A model generated the notes under the pieces. The model ran no database searches, was not told the DNA's origin, and saw nothing but the letters and a program-made list of their open reading frames with translations. A stretch of 64,000 bases of DNA from DASXKD01 sp963703605 (GTDB lineage: Bacteria > Actinomycetota > Actinomycetes > Streptosporangiales > Streptosporangiaceae): the NCBI GenBank assembly GCA_963703605.1, contig CAVPFC010000040.1:124001-188000 (forward strand). The letters run 5' to 3'. The position numbers and the translations under genes were made by a program. Of the stretch, positions 24,269-33,398 are shown one piece after another. The number at the start of each line of letters is the position of its first letter. The stretch's first letter is position 1.

Positions 24269-26080
24269 GTGCGTAAGGTGCTGATCGCCAACCGCGGTGA
24301 GATCGCCGTGCGCATCGTGCGGGCCTGCCGGGATGCCGGGCTGGCCAGCGTCGCGGTGTACAGCGAGGATGACATCGACGCGCTGCACGTGACGATGGCG
24401 GACGAGGCGTACGCGCTGGAAGGGCGCAGCGCCGCGGACAGCTACCTGTCGGCCGAGAAGATCCTGAAGCGGGCCGCCGACTCGGGCGCGGACGCGATCC
24501 ACCCCGGGTACGGGTTCCTCGCCGAGAACGCCGGCTTCGCGCGCGGCGTCATCGACGCCGGGCTGACCTGGATCGGGCCGCCGCCCGCCGCGATCGACGC
24601 GCTGGGCGACAAGGTGGCCGCGCGGCGGATCGCCAGCGAGGTGGGTGCGCCGCTGGCGCCGGGCACCGACGGGCCGGTCGGCTCGGTGGCGGAGGTCGAG
24701 GCGTTCGTGGCCGTCCACGGCCTGCCGGTGGCCATCAAGGCCGCGTTCGGCGGCGGCGGCCGCGGGCTCAAGGTCGTGTACGCCGCGGACCAGATCCGCG
24801 AGGCGTACGAGTCCGCGGTGCGGGAGGCGGTTGCCGCGTTCGGCCGCGGCGAGGTCTTCGTGGAGCGCTACCTGGAGCGGCCCCGGCACGTCGAGACGCA
24901 ATGCCTAGCCGACCAGCACGGCGCCGTGGTCGTGGTGTCCACCAGGGACTGCTCGCTGCAACGGCGGCACCAGAAGCTGGTCGAAGAGGCGCCCGCTCCG
25001 TTCCTGACCGCCGAGCAGGCGGCGCGGCTGTACGACTCGTCCAAGGCGATCTTGCGCAAGGCCGGGTACGTGGGCGCGGGCACGTGCGAGTTCCTGGTGG
25101 CCCGCGACGGCACCGTGTCGTTCCTCGAGGTCAACACCCGTCTCCAGGTGGAGCACCCGGTGTCCGAGGAGGTGAGCGGCCTGGATCTGGTGCGGGAGAT
25201 GTTCCGCATCGCCGACGGCCAGCCGCTGGGGTACGGCGACCCGCCGCTGCGCGGCCACTCGATCGAGTTCCGGATCAACGCCGAGGACCCGGGGCGCGGG
25301 TTCCTGCCCGCGCCGGGCACGATCACCCGGTGGCGCGAGCCGGCCGGGCCCGGTGTCCGGGTGGACGCCGGGTACACGGCGGGCATGACGGTCCCGCAGG
25401 CGTTCGACTCGCTGCTGGCCAAGCTCATCGTGACCGGGGCCAGCCGGGAGCAGGCGCTGGAGCGCTCCCGCCGGGCGCTCGCCGAGTTCGAGGTTGGCGG
25501 GATGCCCACGGTGCTGCCGTTCCACCGTGCGGTGGTGCGCGACGAGGCGTTCACCGCCGAGCCGTTCTCGGTGCACACGCGCTGGATCGAGACCGAGTTC
25601 ACCGGCCAGATCCCGCCGTTCACGCCGCCGGGCGAGGAACCGGCCGGGCTTTCTCCGGGCCTTACGCAAGCGGCGGGCATCCCTGGCACCCGGGAGCGGA
25701 TCACCGTCGAGGTCGGCGGCAAGCGGCTCGAGGTGGTGCTGCCGGCCGGCCTGGTGGGCGGTGCCGGGGCGGCGGGCGCAGCGGCGGGGGCGCCGGGCCG
25801 TCCAGCAGCACGCCCGCGCGCCGGCCGGGGCCGTACGGCGGGGGCGGGCGGCAGCGCCGGGACCGGCGACACGCTGACCAGCCCCATGCAGGGGACCATC
25901 GTCAAGATCGTGGCCGGCGAGGGCCAGCGGGTGTCCGCCGGGGACACCGTGGTCGTCCTGGAAGCGATGAAGATGGAGCAGCCGCTGACCGCGCACAAGG
26001 ACGGGACCGTGACCGGCCTGGCCGTCGAGATCGGCCAGACCGTGTCGGCCGGCACGACGATCGCCCGGCTGGCAGACTGA
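24269..26080 (+). CDS. biotin carboxylase / biotin carboxyl carrier fusion (acyl-CoA carboxylase alpha)
   Basis: 603 residues. Residues 1-450 are biotin carboxylase: RKVLIANRGEIAVRIVRA, the ATP-grasp loop FGGGGRGLKVV, QRRHQKLVEEAP and LEVNTRLQVEHPVSEE. After an Ala/Gly/Pro linker the BCCP domain carries EAMKMEQP with the biotinyl Lys568. It carboxylates biotin with bicarbonate and ATP for acetyl- or propionyl-CoA carboxylase. Partner candidates are the beta and epsilon subunits at 17.6-20.5 kb, and BirA at 6.2 kb would modify it. The GTG start has GAGAGGAG upstream, 27 bases after ogt. Confidence 0.93.
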   Translation: MRKVLIANRGEIAVRIVRACRDAGLASVAVYSEDDIDALHVTMADEAYALEGRSAADSYLSAEKILKRAADSGADAIHPGYGFLAENAGFARGVIDAGLTWIGPPPAAIDALGDKVAARRIASEVGAPLAPGTDGPVGSVAEVEAFVAVHGLPVAIKAAFGGGGRGLKVVYAADQIREAYESAVREAVAAFGRGEVFVERYLERPRHVETQCLADQHGAVVVVSTRDCSLQRRHQKLVEEAPAPFLTAEQAARLYDSSKAILRKAGYVGAGTCEFLVARDGTVSFLEVNTRLQVEHPVSEEVSGLDLVREMFRIADGQPLGYGDPPLRGHSIEFRINAEDPGRGFLPAPGTITRWREPAGPGVRVDAGYTAGMTVPQAFDSLLAKLIVTGASREQALERSRRALAEFEVGGMPTVLPFHRAVVRDEAFTAEPFSVHTRWIETEFTGQIPPFTPPGEEPAGLSPGLTQAAGIPGTRERITVEVGGKRLEVVLPAGLVGGAGAAGAAAGAPGRPAARPRAGRGRTAGAGGSAGTGDTLTSPMQGTIVKIVAGEGQRVSAGDTVVVLEAMKMEQPLTAHKDGTVTGLAVEIGQTVSAGTTIARLAD

Positions 26081-26108
26081 GAGGCGTGCCCCCCGCTCTG
26101 GCTCTCAG

Positions 26109-26465
26109 GTGACCAGGCTGCCCGGCGACCCCGGGCCGCTCGGGTGGCTGCGGTTCGCCTTCGGGTTCCGGATGCCGGACAAGAACGTGCACTGGGTCCG
26201 GCACGAGCTGACCGACGCGGGCTGGCGCTGGCGTACCGTGCTGCGCCACCTCGTGGTGATCCTGCCGGTCTGCGCGATCCTCGTCCTGGTGCTCGAGCTG
26301 TTCCTGCCCGCCCCGGCGTGGGTGAGCGTGATGATGGTGGCGCTCATCCTGTCCGGCAGCGTGGCGACCGTCGCCGCCTACGCCGACGACATCCGGGCGG
26401 CGCGGCTGCGCCAGCACGGGCTGCCGGTGCCCAAGGACCCCGACCTCGGCCGTCCCACGCACTAG
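26109..26465 (+). CDS. small membrane protein, DUF5313-like
   Basis: 118 residues. PGDPGPLGWLRFAFGFRMP and NVHWVRHELTDAGWRWR at the N terminus match the small actinobacterial DUF5313 membrane family as I recall it. Two hydrophobic helices follow (about 48-68 and 74-93), then a DDIRAARLRQHGLPVP tail. The function is unknown. The GTG start lies 28 bases after the BC/BCCP fusion gene, so it may be cotranscribed. Confidence 0.75.
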   Translation: MTRLPGDPGPLGWLRFAFGFRMPDKNVHWVRHELTDAGWRWRTVLRHLVVILPVCAILVLVLELFLPAPAWVSVMMVALILSGSVATVAAYADDIRAARLRQHGLPVPKDPDLGRPTH

Positions 26466-26496
26466 GACGTGAGCCGCGACAAGCCGCCGCCGGTGG

Positions 26497-27993
26497 TCAG
26501 CGGGGGTCCTCGACCGGGCGCATGAGCCTGCGGGCCGCCTCGGTCAGGCTGCCCGACAGCGACGGGTAGACGGCGAACGTGTGGGCCATCTGGTCCACGG
26601 TCAGCATCTGCTCCACCGCGAGCGACACCGCGAGGATCAGCTCGCTCGCCCGGGGCGCCACCACCACCCCGCCGACCACCGTGCCGGTCCGCGGGCGCGC
26701 GAACAGCTTGACGAAGCCGTCGCGGAAGCCCTGCATCTTCGCGCGCGCGTTCGTGGCCAGGGCCAGCTTGACCGAGGCCGCCTCCACCTGGCCGGAGTCG
26801 ACCGAGGACTGGGTCACCCCGACCGTGGCGATCTCGGGCTCGGTGAAGATCGTCGCCGCGACGTGGCCGAGCAGGAGCGGCTGGACGGCCTCGCCGAGCG
26901 CGTGCCACATGGCGATCCGGCCCTGCATCGCGGCCACCGAGGCCAGCATCAAGACCCCGGTGCAGTCGCCTGCCGCGTACACGCCCGGCGCCGACGTCCG
27001 CGACACCCGGTCCACCTGCACGAAACCGCGCTCGTCGACGGTGATCCCGGCCTCCGCCAGGCCGACGCCCGCGGTGCCGGGCACCAGGCCGACCGTGAGC
27101 AGGCAGTGCGACCCACGCACGGCCCGGCCGTCCGCCAGCATGACGGCGACCCTGCTGCCCTCGCGCTTGACGCCCACCGCCCGCGACCTGCTCAGCACCG
27201 TCATCCCGCGCCGCCGGAACACCTCTTCCACCACGACCGCGGCGTCCGGGTCCTCGTGCGGCAGCACGCGATCGCGTGAGGAGATCAGCGTCACCTGGGA
27301 GCCCAGGGCCTGGTAGGCGCTGGCGAACTCGGCCCCGGTCACCCCGGAGCCCACCACGATCAGCTCGCTGGGCAGCTCGGCCAGGTCGTAGAGCTGCCGC
27401 CAGTTCAGGATCCGCTCGCCGTCGGGTTCCGCGCCGGGCAGCTGCCGGGGCAGGCCGCCGGTGGCCACGAGCACCACGCCCGCGGTGATCTCGCGGTCAC
27501 CGGCCAGCACGGTGTGCGGGCCGGTCAGCGTGCCCCGGGCGGCGATCACCTCCACCCCCTCGGCCGCCAGCCGCGCGGCCACGTCCGCGGACTGCGCCCG
27601 GGCCAGCGCCTTGACCCGGCCGTAAAGGCGTGGCGCATCGACCGCGACCGATCCCGGCCGGCCGTCTGGGCCGGCCGCGCTGGACGGCGTTGGCTGGCCC
27701 GCGCCCGGGCCGGTCCTGGCGGCGGCCGCCAGTGCCTCCTGCCGGGGCCGCATCCGGCCTTCGTAGCCCTCGATCCGGATGCCGAGATCCGCCGCACCGT
27801 GCAGGATGCCCATGGTCTCCGAGGTGGCGATGAGCGTCTTGGACGGCACGCAGTCGGTGAGCACGCAGGCGCCGCCGAGCCCGTCGGCCTCCACCACGGT
27901 CACCCGCGCCCCCAGTTGCGCGGCCACCAGGGCGGCCTCGTAGCCTCCCGGGCCACCTCCGAGAATCGCGACGTCCGCGTGCGGCTGGCTCAC
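26497..27993 (-). CDS. lpdA: LpdA-type flavoprotein disulfide reductase / NAD(P)H-quinone dehydrogenase
   Basis: 498 residues. VAILGGGPGGYEAALVAAQ binds FAD, GGACVLTDCVPSKTL carries a C-x4-C pair in the place of the redox disulfide, and VVGSGVTGAEFASAY binds NAD(P)H. The C terminus reads FAVYPSLSGSLTEAARRL, where true lipoamide dehydrogenases have HPTLSE: the catalytic His/Glu pair is replaced by Tyr/Gly. This is the pattern I know from mycobacterial LpdA (Rv3303c), which reduces quinones rather than lipoamide. GTG 27993 is chosen because VSQPHADVAILGGG fits the family start. Confidence 0.88.
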   Translation of the reverse strand: MSQPHADVAILGGGPGGYEAALVAAQLGARVTVVEADGLGGACVLTDCVPSKTLIATSETMGILHGAADLGIRIEGYEGRMRPRQEALAAAARTGPGAGQPTPSSAAGPDGRPGSVAVDAPRLYGRVKALARAQSADVAARLAAEGVEVIAARGTLTGPHTVLAGDREITAGVVLVATGGLPRQLPGAEPDGERILNWRQLYDLAELPSELIVVGSGVTGAEFASAYQALGSQVTLISSRDRVLPHEDPDAAVVVEEVFRRRGMTVLSRSRAVGVKREGSRVAVMLADGRAVRGSHCLLTVGLVPGTAGVGLAEAGITVDERGFVQVDRVSRTSAPGVYAAGDCTGVLMLASVAAMQGRIAMWHALGEAVQPLLLGHVAATIFTEPEIATVGVTQSSVDSGQVEAASVKLALATNARAKMQGFRDGFVKLFARPRTGTVVGGVVVAPRASELILAVSLAVEQMLTVDQMAHTFAVYPSLSGSLTEAARRLMRPVEDPR

Positions 27994-28024
27994 GGTGTCC
28001 CATTCTGTCGCACGCCGCAAAGAA

Positions 28025-28058
28025 GCGGGGCAGGGCCGGCTTCCCGGCCCTACCCCGC
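28025..28058. terminator. hairpin terminator after the binding-protein gene
   Basis: GCGGGG.AGGGCCGG pairs with CCGGCCCT.CCCCGC over 14 of 15 positions with a four-base loop. It lies 18 bases past the stop of the minus-strand binding-protein gene. Confidence 0.75.
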
Positions 28059-28075
28059 GTGGCGGGTCTAGCAGA

Positions 28076-29536
28076 TCAGCTCGCGAAGCCGCAGTCTCCC
28101 GCGGACGAGCCTGTGGGCAGGAGCAGGAACCCGTAGTCGGTCAGGTCCTTCTTGGCCGTCTTGCTGGTGCAGAAGTAGCCCGTCGGGCCCAACAGCGCCT
28201 TCAGGTTGCTCGGGATGGTGCCCTGCGCGCTGTGCACCACCTCAAAGAGGTTGCGCACGAGGTTGGCCGAGAAGCCCGGGTTGATCACTGGGTTCTTCGA
28301 CGTGTTCGTCAGCGGGAACGGATTGGTCGGCGCGGTCCCGTTGACCTCGTTGAGCTGCATGACGCCGTGGATGTCGCAGCCGAACAGGTTGTTCTTGCCC
28401 TTGGGCACGCAGATCTCGCCCTTGTGCGAGCCGGACGTCGCCGCGGTGCAGGCGGTGCTGAAGCACTTGGCGGAGTGGTACCGCTGGGCGAGGTAGTCAC
28501 CGACCGAGTAGACGAAGATCACGTTCTGCGGGTTCTTCGCGAACGCCGGGTTGACGCCCTCGTCCTGCTCCAGCGTGCCGCCGGGGAACGCCTTGGTCGG
28601 CAGGTCGTTGACGCACGTGCCCGCCGCTGTGACGCCGATCGCGCTCAGGAAGAACGACCGGGTGCCCGAGGAGGTCAGCGGGAGGAAGATCTCCGGCTTC
28701 CCGCTCTTGCCACCGGGCAACTGGCTCCAGTTGGTGACCTTGCAGCTGTAGATCGCGTTCAGCTCTGCCGTGGTCAGGTTGGACGGCACGTTGCTAGCGC
28801 CGCCACCCTTGGCCGGCTCGGTGGCATAGGTGACCGCGTCCTGGGCCAGGCTCACGAACGAGATCGTGGTCGGGTCGCTGGATCCCCGGGCCCGCGACGA
28901 TGCGGCGTAGTCGATGCACGGGTGGCCAGAGATGTTGGGGTTGGTGGACTCCAGCGCGCTGATGCCGGCCGAGGATCCGTCCGGCCGCGCCTGGGCGCAG
29001 GTCTTCTGGTCGGTCTTGGTGCCCTTGATCACGATCGAGTCGCCGATGGCGCCGGTGATCGGGTTGGTGGCGTCCCAGTAGTACAGGTGCGGCTTGCTGC
29101 TCGCGACCGTCTTGTTGTAGTCGGCGCTGAACTGGTCGAGCACCTCCTGCTGGGCCTGTGCGCCGACTCCGGCGACGTCGGTCGGCTTGGGGGCGACCTC
29201 GACCGTCAGCTTGTCCGACTGGCTGCCGCCGGAGCAGGTGAGCGAGACGGTGTCCGACCCGGCCTTCGTCCAGACCCCGGCGAGCGCCAGGGCGCTCTTC
29301 TGCTTGATCGCGTTCACCGACGTGGGCTGCCCCGGGTCTTTGAACGACGTCAGCGTGCCTGTGGCGCACGGCAGCGTCACGCCCGTCGTCACGCCCACGG
29401 GAACCGCGAAGCTGGTCTGGGCCGCCCGCAGGCCAGCCACGCCGTGCGAACCGGCGGCCTGGGCCTGGGCGGCGGCTGTCATGCCCAGCACGCCCACGCT
29501 GGCCGCCGTCGCTACGGCAAGGATGTGTTTACGCAT
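28076..29536 (-). CDS. secreted periplasmic-binding-like protein (PstS-like)
   Basis: 486 residues with a signal peptide of about 27 residues (LAVATAASVGVLGMTAAAQAQA). The body has hallmarks of phosphate-binding-like solute receptors: LYYWDATNPITGAIGDSI, IDYAASSRAR, LTTAELNAIYSCKVTNWSQL and LTSSGTRSFF. Several cysteines could form disulfides. There are no transporter genes nearby, so the ligand and even a transport role are uncertain. GGGGAG lies upstream of the ATG, and a good promoter (TTGCAT-17-TATAGT) ends about 65 bases before it. Confidence 0.78.
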   Translation of the reverse strand: MRKHILAVATAASVGVLGMTAAAQAQAAGSHGVAGLRAAQTSFAVPVGVTTGVTLPCATGTLTSFKDPGQPTSVNAIKQKSALALAGVWTKAGSDTVSLTCSGGSQSDKLTVEVAPKPTDVAGVGAQAQQEVLDQFSADYNKTVASSKPHLYYWDATNPITGAIGDSIVIKGTKTDQKTCAQARPDGSSAGISALESTNPNISGHPCIDYAASSRARGSSDPTTISFVSLAQDAVTYATEPAKGGGASNVPSNLTTAELNAIYSCKVTNWSQLPGGKSGKPEIFLPLTSSGTRSFFLSAIGVTAAGTCVNDLPTKAFPGGTLEQDEGVNPAFAKNPQNVIFVYSVGDYLAQRYHSAKCFSTACTAATSGSHKGEICVPKGKNNLFGCDIHGVMQLNEVNGTAPTNPFPLTNTSKNPVINPGFSANLVRNLFEVVHSAQGTIPSNLKALLGPTGYFCTSKTAKKDLTDYGFLLLPTGSSAGDCGFAS

Positions 29537-29601
29537 CTGTAGGTCTCCCCTGGTTAGACGAAGCCGTCGGCGGGATGCTGGCCAGCGTGCCGGGCAGATT
29601 G

Positions 29602-29630
29602 ACTATAATCTCGCTAGGGAATCTATGCAA
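29602..29630 (-). promoter_or_regulatory. promoter of the PstS-like gene
   Basis: Reading on the minus strand, TTGCAT (29630-29625) and TATAGT (29607-29602) are spaced by 17 bases. The predicted leader is about 60-65 bases and ends in GGGGAG before the ATG. The rest of the 285-base gap (29537-29821) shows no gene. Confidence 0.65.
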
Positions 29631-29821
29631 TAAGGGTATTCGCCCGTTTTGCCGGGCGCGCGGTGTTCACCCTCCCGTTGCCCCCGGGCCACGCGCCGGA
29701 CCGGGGCACCGGGCAACCGCGCTAACACCAAGATCATCGCGACTTCTCATACCGGACGCACGGTTCGGCGCCCGGGTTGTCCGGGGTTTGCGCGTGCGGA
29801 GCGTATGAAAAGTGCGCTGGG

Positions 29822-30700
29822 TTACAGGCCTGGCATGGAGCCCGTTTGGCTGGCGGGCGGGACGGTGATGTGGACCGGCTGGTTGATGCCCGTGATGTTC
29901 GCCGTCGTGTTGACGGTCTCGCCGTTGAGCGTCTCGGTCTCGACGATCTTCCGCACGTGCTTCTGGCCGTCGATCCAGACGTGGAAGCTGATGGTCGAGC
30001 CGCCCAGCGCCTGGAGTTCGGAGGACAGGATCTTCCGGTAGCCGGCCGGCAGCTTCTTGAGCCCGGCGGAGGCCTTGAACGACCCGGCGTACTCGGTGGT
30101 GGCCACGCCGCCGATGGTCGGCCTGGCGACAACGTGCGAGTTCTTGGCGACGGTGAGCAACTCGGTCTGGTTGGTGAAGCTATTGCTCTGGAGGCTGTGG
30201 AACAGTTGCCCGAAGCTGGCCCCGGCGGTCCCTTTCAGCGCCGATAGCGGGATCTTTACCCATGTTTTGCTGGCCGTTCCGGTCAGCCCGGGGGCGCTGA
30301 AATAAATGGCCGAGGTGGTGAGCACCTCCTTGACCGGGGTGCTCTTGCCCGCCACGTCGATGCCCAGGTTCGCGCTGAGTTCCAGGGTGGGCTTGAGCTG
30401 GACCTGAATGGTGCCGCTGGTGGTCTCGCTCTGCACGCCGGCGGCCTTGACGCTCAGCGTCTCGGTAGCGGAGGTTACCTGCCCCGTCGAGGTCGCGGCG
30501 GCGACCAGCGCCTGGTGCGGAGTCAGCGGGTTGGCTGCTGCCGACCCGCCACCGGTGCTGGCCGATCCGCAGGCAGCGACGACGATCAGCGCCGCGGCGG
30601 ACAGCCCGGCCGCGGCCGCGCGTGCCGCGGCTGGGCGCGCGGCGGGGCGGCGCGGCGCGAAGACGGCAGCTTGCTGCGAATGGCTATATATCGGGCGCAT
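29822..30700 (-). CDS. lipoprotein of the LppX/LprAFG-like group
   Basis: 292 residues. An N-terminal basic stretch (PRRPAARPAAARAAAAG) and hydrophobic segment lead to the lipobox LIVVAACGS, so the protein should be lipid-anchored outside the membrane. The mature part starts GGGSAAANPLTPHQALVAAA and contains beta-rich repeats such as TTSGTIQVQLKPTLELSANL, similar to the LppX/LprG fold that binds lipids. I chose ATG 30700; no convincing ribosome binding site is visible, so a leaderless transcript is possible. Confidence 0.78.
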   Translation of the reverse strand: MRPIYSHSQQAAVFAPRRPAARPAAARAAAAGLSAAALIVVAACGSASTGGGSAAANPLTPHQALVAAATSTGQVTSATETLSVKAAGVQSETTSGTIQVQLKPTLELSANLGIDVAGKSTPVKEVLTTSAIYFSAPGLTGTASKTWVKIPLSALKGTAGASFGQLFHSLQSNSFTNQTELLTVAKNSHVVARPTIGGVATTEYAGSFKASAGLKKLPAGYRKILSSELQALGGSTISFHVWIDGQKHVRKIVETETLNGETVNTTANITGINQPVHITVPPASQTGSMPGL

Positions 30701-30791
30701 ATGTGAAAGGTAGCAGGGATGCGATAATCCTCCGGAGCCACAAGCGCGAACTGCCCCGCTACCAGGCACTGAGTCCGTACGCTTGTCAGCC

Positions 30792-31232
30792 GTGGAGTTG
30801 TATGCGGCTTATGGCAGCAATATGGACCCGGCGCAGATGGCGCGGCGGTGTCCCCACTCCCCGCAGCGCGGCACCGGCTGGCTGGAGGGCTGGCGGCTCA
30901 CCTTCGGCGGCGCGGACATCGGCTGGGAAGGCGCCATGGCCACGGTCGTCGAAGATGCCGCGGAACGCGTCTTCGTGGTGGTCTACGACATCACCGAGCA
31001 GGACGCACGGGCGCTGGACAGGTGGGACGGGGTGACCCTGGGTTACTACCGCAAGCTCAAGGTTCGCGTGGAGACGCTGGACGGTGACGTGCTCGCCTGG
31101 CTCTACGTGCTCAACGCCTACGAGGGCGGCCTGCCGTCGGCCCGCTATCTCGGCATCCTGGCCGACGCCGCGGAGAAGGCGGGCGCGCCCGCCGACTACG
31201 TGGCCGGCCTGCGCGACCGGCCATGTGGCTGA
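30792..31232 (+). CDS. gamma-glutamylcyclotransferase-like protein
   Basis: 146 residues from GTG 30792 (VELYAAYGSNMDPAQM); a TTG nine bases upstream is possible. YGSNM near the N terminus is the substrate-binding signature of the GGCT fold. DRWDGVTLGYYRKLKVRVETLDG holds the acidic residue region, and VLNAYEGGLPSARYLGIL the C-terminal part. Members cyclise gamma-glutamyl peptides or amines, releasing 5-oxoproline. The specific substrate is unknown. Confidence 0.85.
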   Translation: MELYAAYGSNMDPAQMARRCPHSPQRGTGWLEGWRLTFGGADIGWEGAMATVVEDAAERVFVVVYDITEQDARALDRWDGVTLGYYRKLKVRVETLDGDVLAWLYVLNAYEGGLPSARYLGILADAAEKAGAPADYVAGLRDRPCG

Positions 31233-31243
31233 CCGGCCCGGGA

Positions 31244-32008
31244 TCAGACGAGGATGACGAGGATCAGCACGAGCACGGACGCCAGCATGGCGGCGACCGG
31301 CCCCCAGGCCCAGGTCGTCTCGGGCCGTTCCGCCACGGCGCCGACCGCCCCGGGCGTGGCCTGCTGATCCCCTTCCTGCCGCGCCTTCAGCAAGGCCGCC
31401 TGCCGCGCATGCTGCGCACGTTCGGCCAGGCGGCCGGCGGTGAACTCCGCCGAGGTCCGGTCCAGCGCGTCCCGGGCCGGCTCGGGTACCTGCCCGTACC
31501 CGGGCGTCGCGCCGGGAGGCGGCTGGTCACGGCTGAAGCGCGACGCGGTGAGCCTGGGGCGCTGCCCGCTGAGCCCGGCGCGGCGGGCCGCCCGCCGGGC
31601 CGAACTCGGTGAGGCCTGCACCGCCCAGCTGTAGAGAACCTTGCCCTTGGCCGCGCCGGGCTCGGGAGCGCAGTGCACCCGGACCGAGTTGACCACGTCA
31701 ACGTTCGTCACCGCCGCCCACGGCACCCGGTGATCACGAAGTGGGTTGGCCACCGTGACCCCGGCCGAGTCGGCGACGATGCACGGGCGCCACGCGCATC
31801 CGTACACGACCGCGCTGATCGCGACGACGGCCACCGCGGCGATGAGAGCGTCCTGATCGCGGCCCTGTACGGCCAGGTCGATCAGGGTGATAACGGCGAC
31901 GACGAGCCAGGCCCACGACAGCACCATCGACCCGGCGCCGCGGAAAACCTCCCGGTCGCTGTCCGGGTTCTTCTGTGACGACTTCTGCTGTGGCAACACC
32001 GGCGGCAC
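31244..32008 (-). CDS. membrane protein with PH-like domain
   Basis: About 254 residues from GTG 32008 (VPPVLPQQKSSQKNPDS). Two hydrophobic segments lie near residues 28-45 and 54-75. They are followed by VADSAGVTVANPLRDHRVPWAAVTNVDVVN, given here only as the GVTVANPLRDHRVPW core, typical of the bPH_6-type domain. A long polar middle and a C-terminal membrane helix (VAAMLASVLVLILVILV) end the protein. No function can be assigned. The stop lies 11 bases from the convergent GGCT-like gene. Confidence 0.75.
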   Translation of the reverse strand: MPPVLPQQKSSQKNPDSDREVFRGAGSMVLSWAWLVVAVITLIDLAVQGRDQDALIAAVAVVAISAVVYGCAWRPCIVADSAGVTVANPLRDHRVPWAAVTNVDVVNSVRVHCAPEPGAAKGKVLYSWAVQASPSSARRAARRAGLSGQRPRLTASRFSRDQPPPGATPGYGQVPEPARDALDRTSAEFTAGRLAERAQHARQAALLKARQEGDQQATPGAVGAVAERPETTWAWGPVAAMLASVLVLILVILV

Positions 32009-32156
32009 TCCATGGTCGCTGCGGGGGTGATCGCTGCGGGGAGAAGGAGTCAGCGCTGCGAAACCTCGCGCCTGCCCACTGTATGCCGGCCCGCCGGGCC
32101 CGTGTCCATGAAGGCGGCAAGTAACCGCGCGCCCCGGGAGCACGGCGGCTCAGCGG

Positions 32157-33398
32157 TTACAGCGTTGCGCTGTCCGGCATCCGGTCCGGGACCTGGGGGC
32201 CGCCCGCGTGCAGCGCGGTGAGGGCGGTCGCCGCCATCAGCCGCACCCCGACGCCGATCGACCGTTCGTCCACGTCGAAGACGGCCTGGTGGATGTCGAA
32301 GTCGGAGCCCGATCCGGGGGACCTGGTCCCGAGCCGGGCCAGCGAGCCGGGTACCGACTCCAGGTACCAGGCGAAGTCCTCACCGCCCAGGCTCTGCGGG
32401 CTGGGCGTGACGGCTTCGTGCCCGAGTACCTGCGCGGCCGCCGTCTCCAGGATCGCGGTAGCCACCGGCTCGTTGACGGTCGGCGGCACGTTGCGCTGGT
32501 AGTTGAGCTCCGCGATCACGCCGTACGCGCTCGCCACCGACTCGATCAGCGCCTTGAGCAGGTCGGGGGCCTCGTGCCAGGCCTCGTCGTCGAGGCAGCG
32601 AACGGTGCCCTCCACGACGCCGTCATCGGGGATGGCGTTGGCCGCCGACCCGGCGCTCACCCGGCCCCACACCAGGCTGAGGCTGGACCGCGGGTCGACG
32701 CGGCGGGACAGCGCCGCGGGCAGCTCGGTGACGATCTTGCCGAGCGCGTAGACCAGGTCCGCGGTGAGGTGCGGCCGCGCGGTGTGGCCGCCGGGCCCGG
32801 TGACCCGCACCTTGATCTTGTCGCAGGCGGCGGTGATCGGGCCGGTGCGCGTGCCGACCTTCCCGACCTCCAGCCGGGGGTCGCAGTGCACGGCGAAGAT
32901 GCGGTCGACCGAGGCGATGCCGCCGGCGGCCATCACGTCGAGGGCGCCGCCGGGGACCTCCTCGGCGGGCTGGAAGATCAGCCGGACGCGGCCCGGCAGC
33001 GTGCCGGCCGCCGCCTGTCCGGCCAGGAACAGCCCGGCGCCGAGCAGCACCGTGGTGTGGACGTCGTGCCCGCAGGCGTGACAGGCATTGGGGATGGTGG
33101 AGCGGTAGGGCACGTTCTTTTCGTCGTTGAGCGGCAGCGCGTCGAGGTCCGCCCGCAGCGCCACCAGCGAGTCCCCGGCCGAAGGCTCGCCGATGTCGAC
33201 GATCAGCCCGGTCCCCTTGGGGAGCGTGACCGGCCGTAGTCCCGCGGCGGCGAGCCGCAGCGCGACCCGGCTGGTGGTCCGGTGTTCGTGATAGCCGAGT
33301 TCCGGATGCGCGTGGAGGTCCCGCCGGAACGCGATCAGCTCATCCTCACGGGCAGCGAGGAACTCGTCGAGTTCCTCGGGCAGGTCATGCCCCAGCAT
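32157..33398 (-). CDS. M20 family amidohydrolase (aminoacylase/hippurate hydrolase type)
   Basis: 413 residues. FRRDLHAHPELGYHE, ALRADLDALPL, CHACGHDVHTTVLLG, FQPAEEVPGGA and the dimerisation-domain GPGGHTARP are the standard metal-binding and catalytic elements of the M20D group; Glu-Glu in PAEE is the general base pair. It would release an amino acid or amine from an N-acyl substrate. The ATG start has GGAG eight bases upstream. The gene lies downstream of a 515-base non-coding stretch. Confidence 0.9.
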   Translation of the reverse strand: MLGHDLPEELDEFLAAREDELIAFRRDLHAHPELGYHEHRTTSRVALRLAAAGLRPVTLPKGTGLIVDIGEPSAGDSLVALRADLDALPLNDEKNVPYRSTIPNACHACGHDVHTTVLLGAGLFLAGQAAAGTLPGRVRLIFQPAEEVPGGALDVMAAGGIASVDRIFAVHCDPRLEVGKVGTRTGPITAACDKIKVRVTGPGGHTARPHLTADLVYALGKIVTELPAALSRRVDPRSSLSLVWGRVSAGSAANAIPDDGVVEGTVRCLDDEAWHEAPDLLKALIESVASAYGVIAELNYQRNVPPTVNEPVATAILETAAAQVLGHEAVTPSPQSLGGEDFAWYLESVPGSLARLGTRSPGSGSDFDIHQAVFDVDERSIGVGVRLMAATALTALHAGGPQVPDRMPDSATL

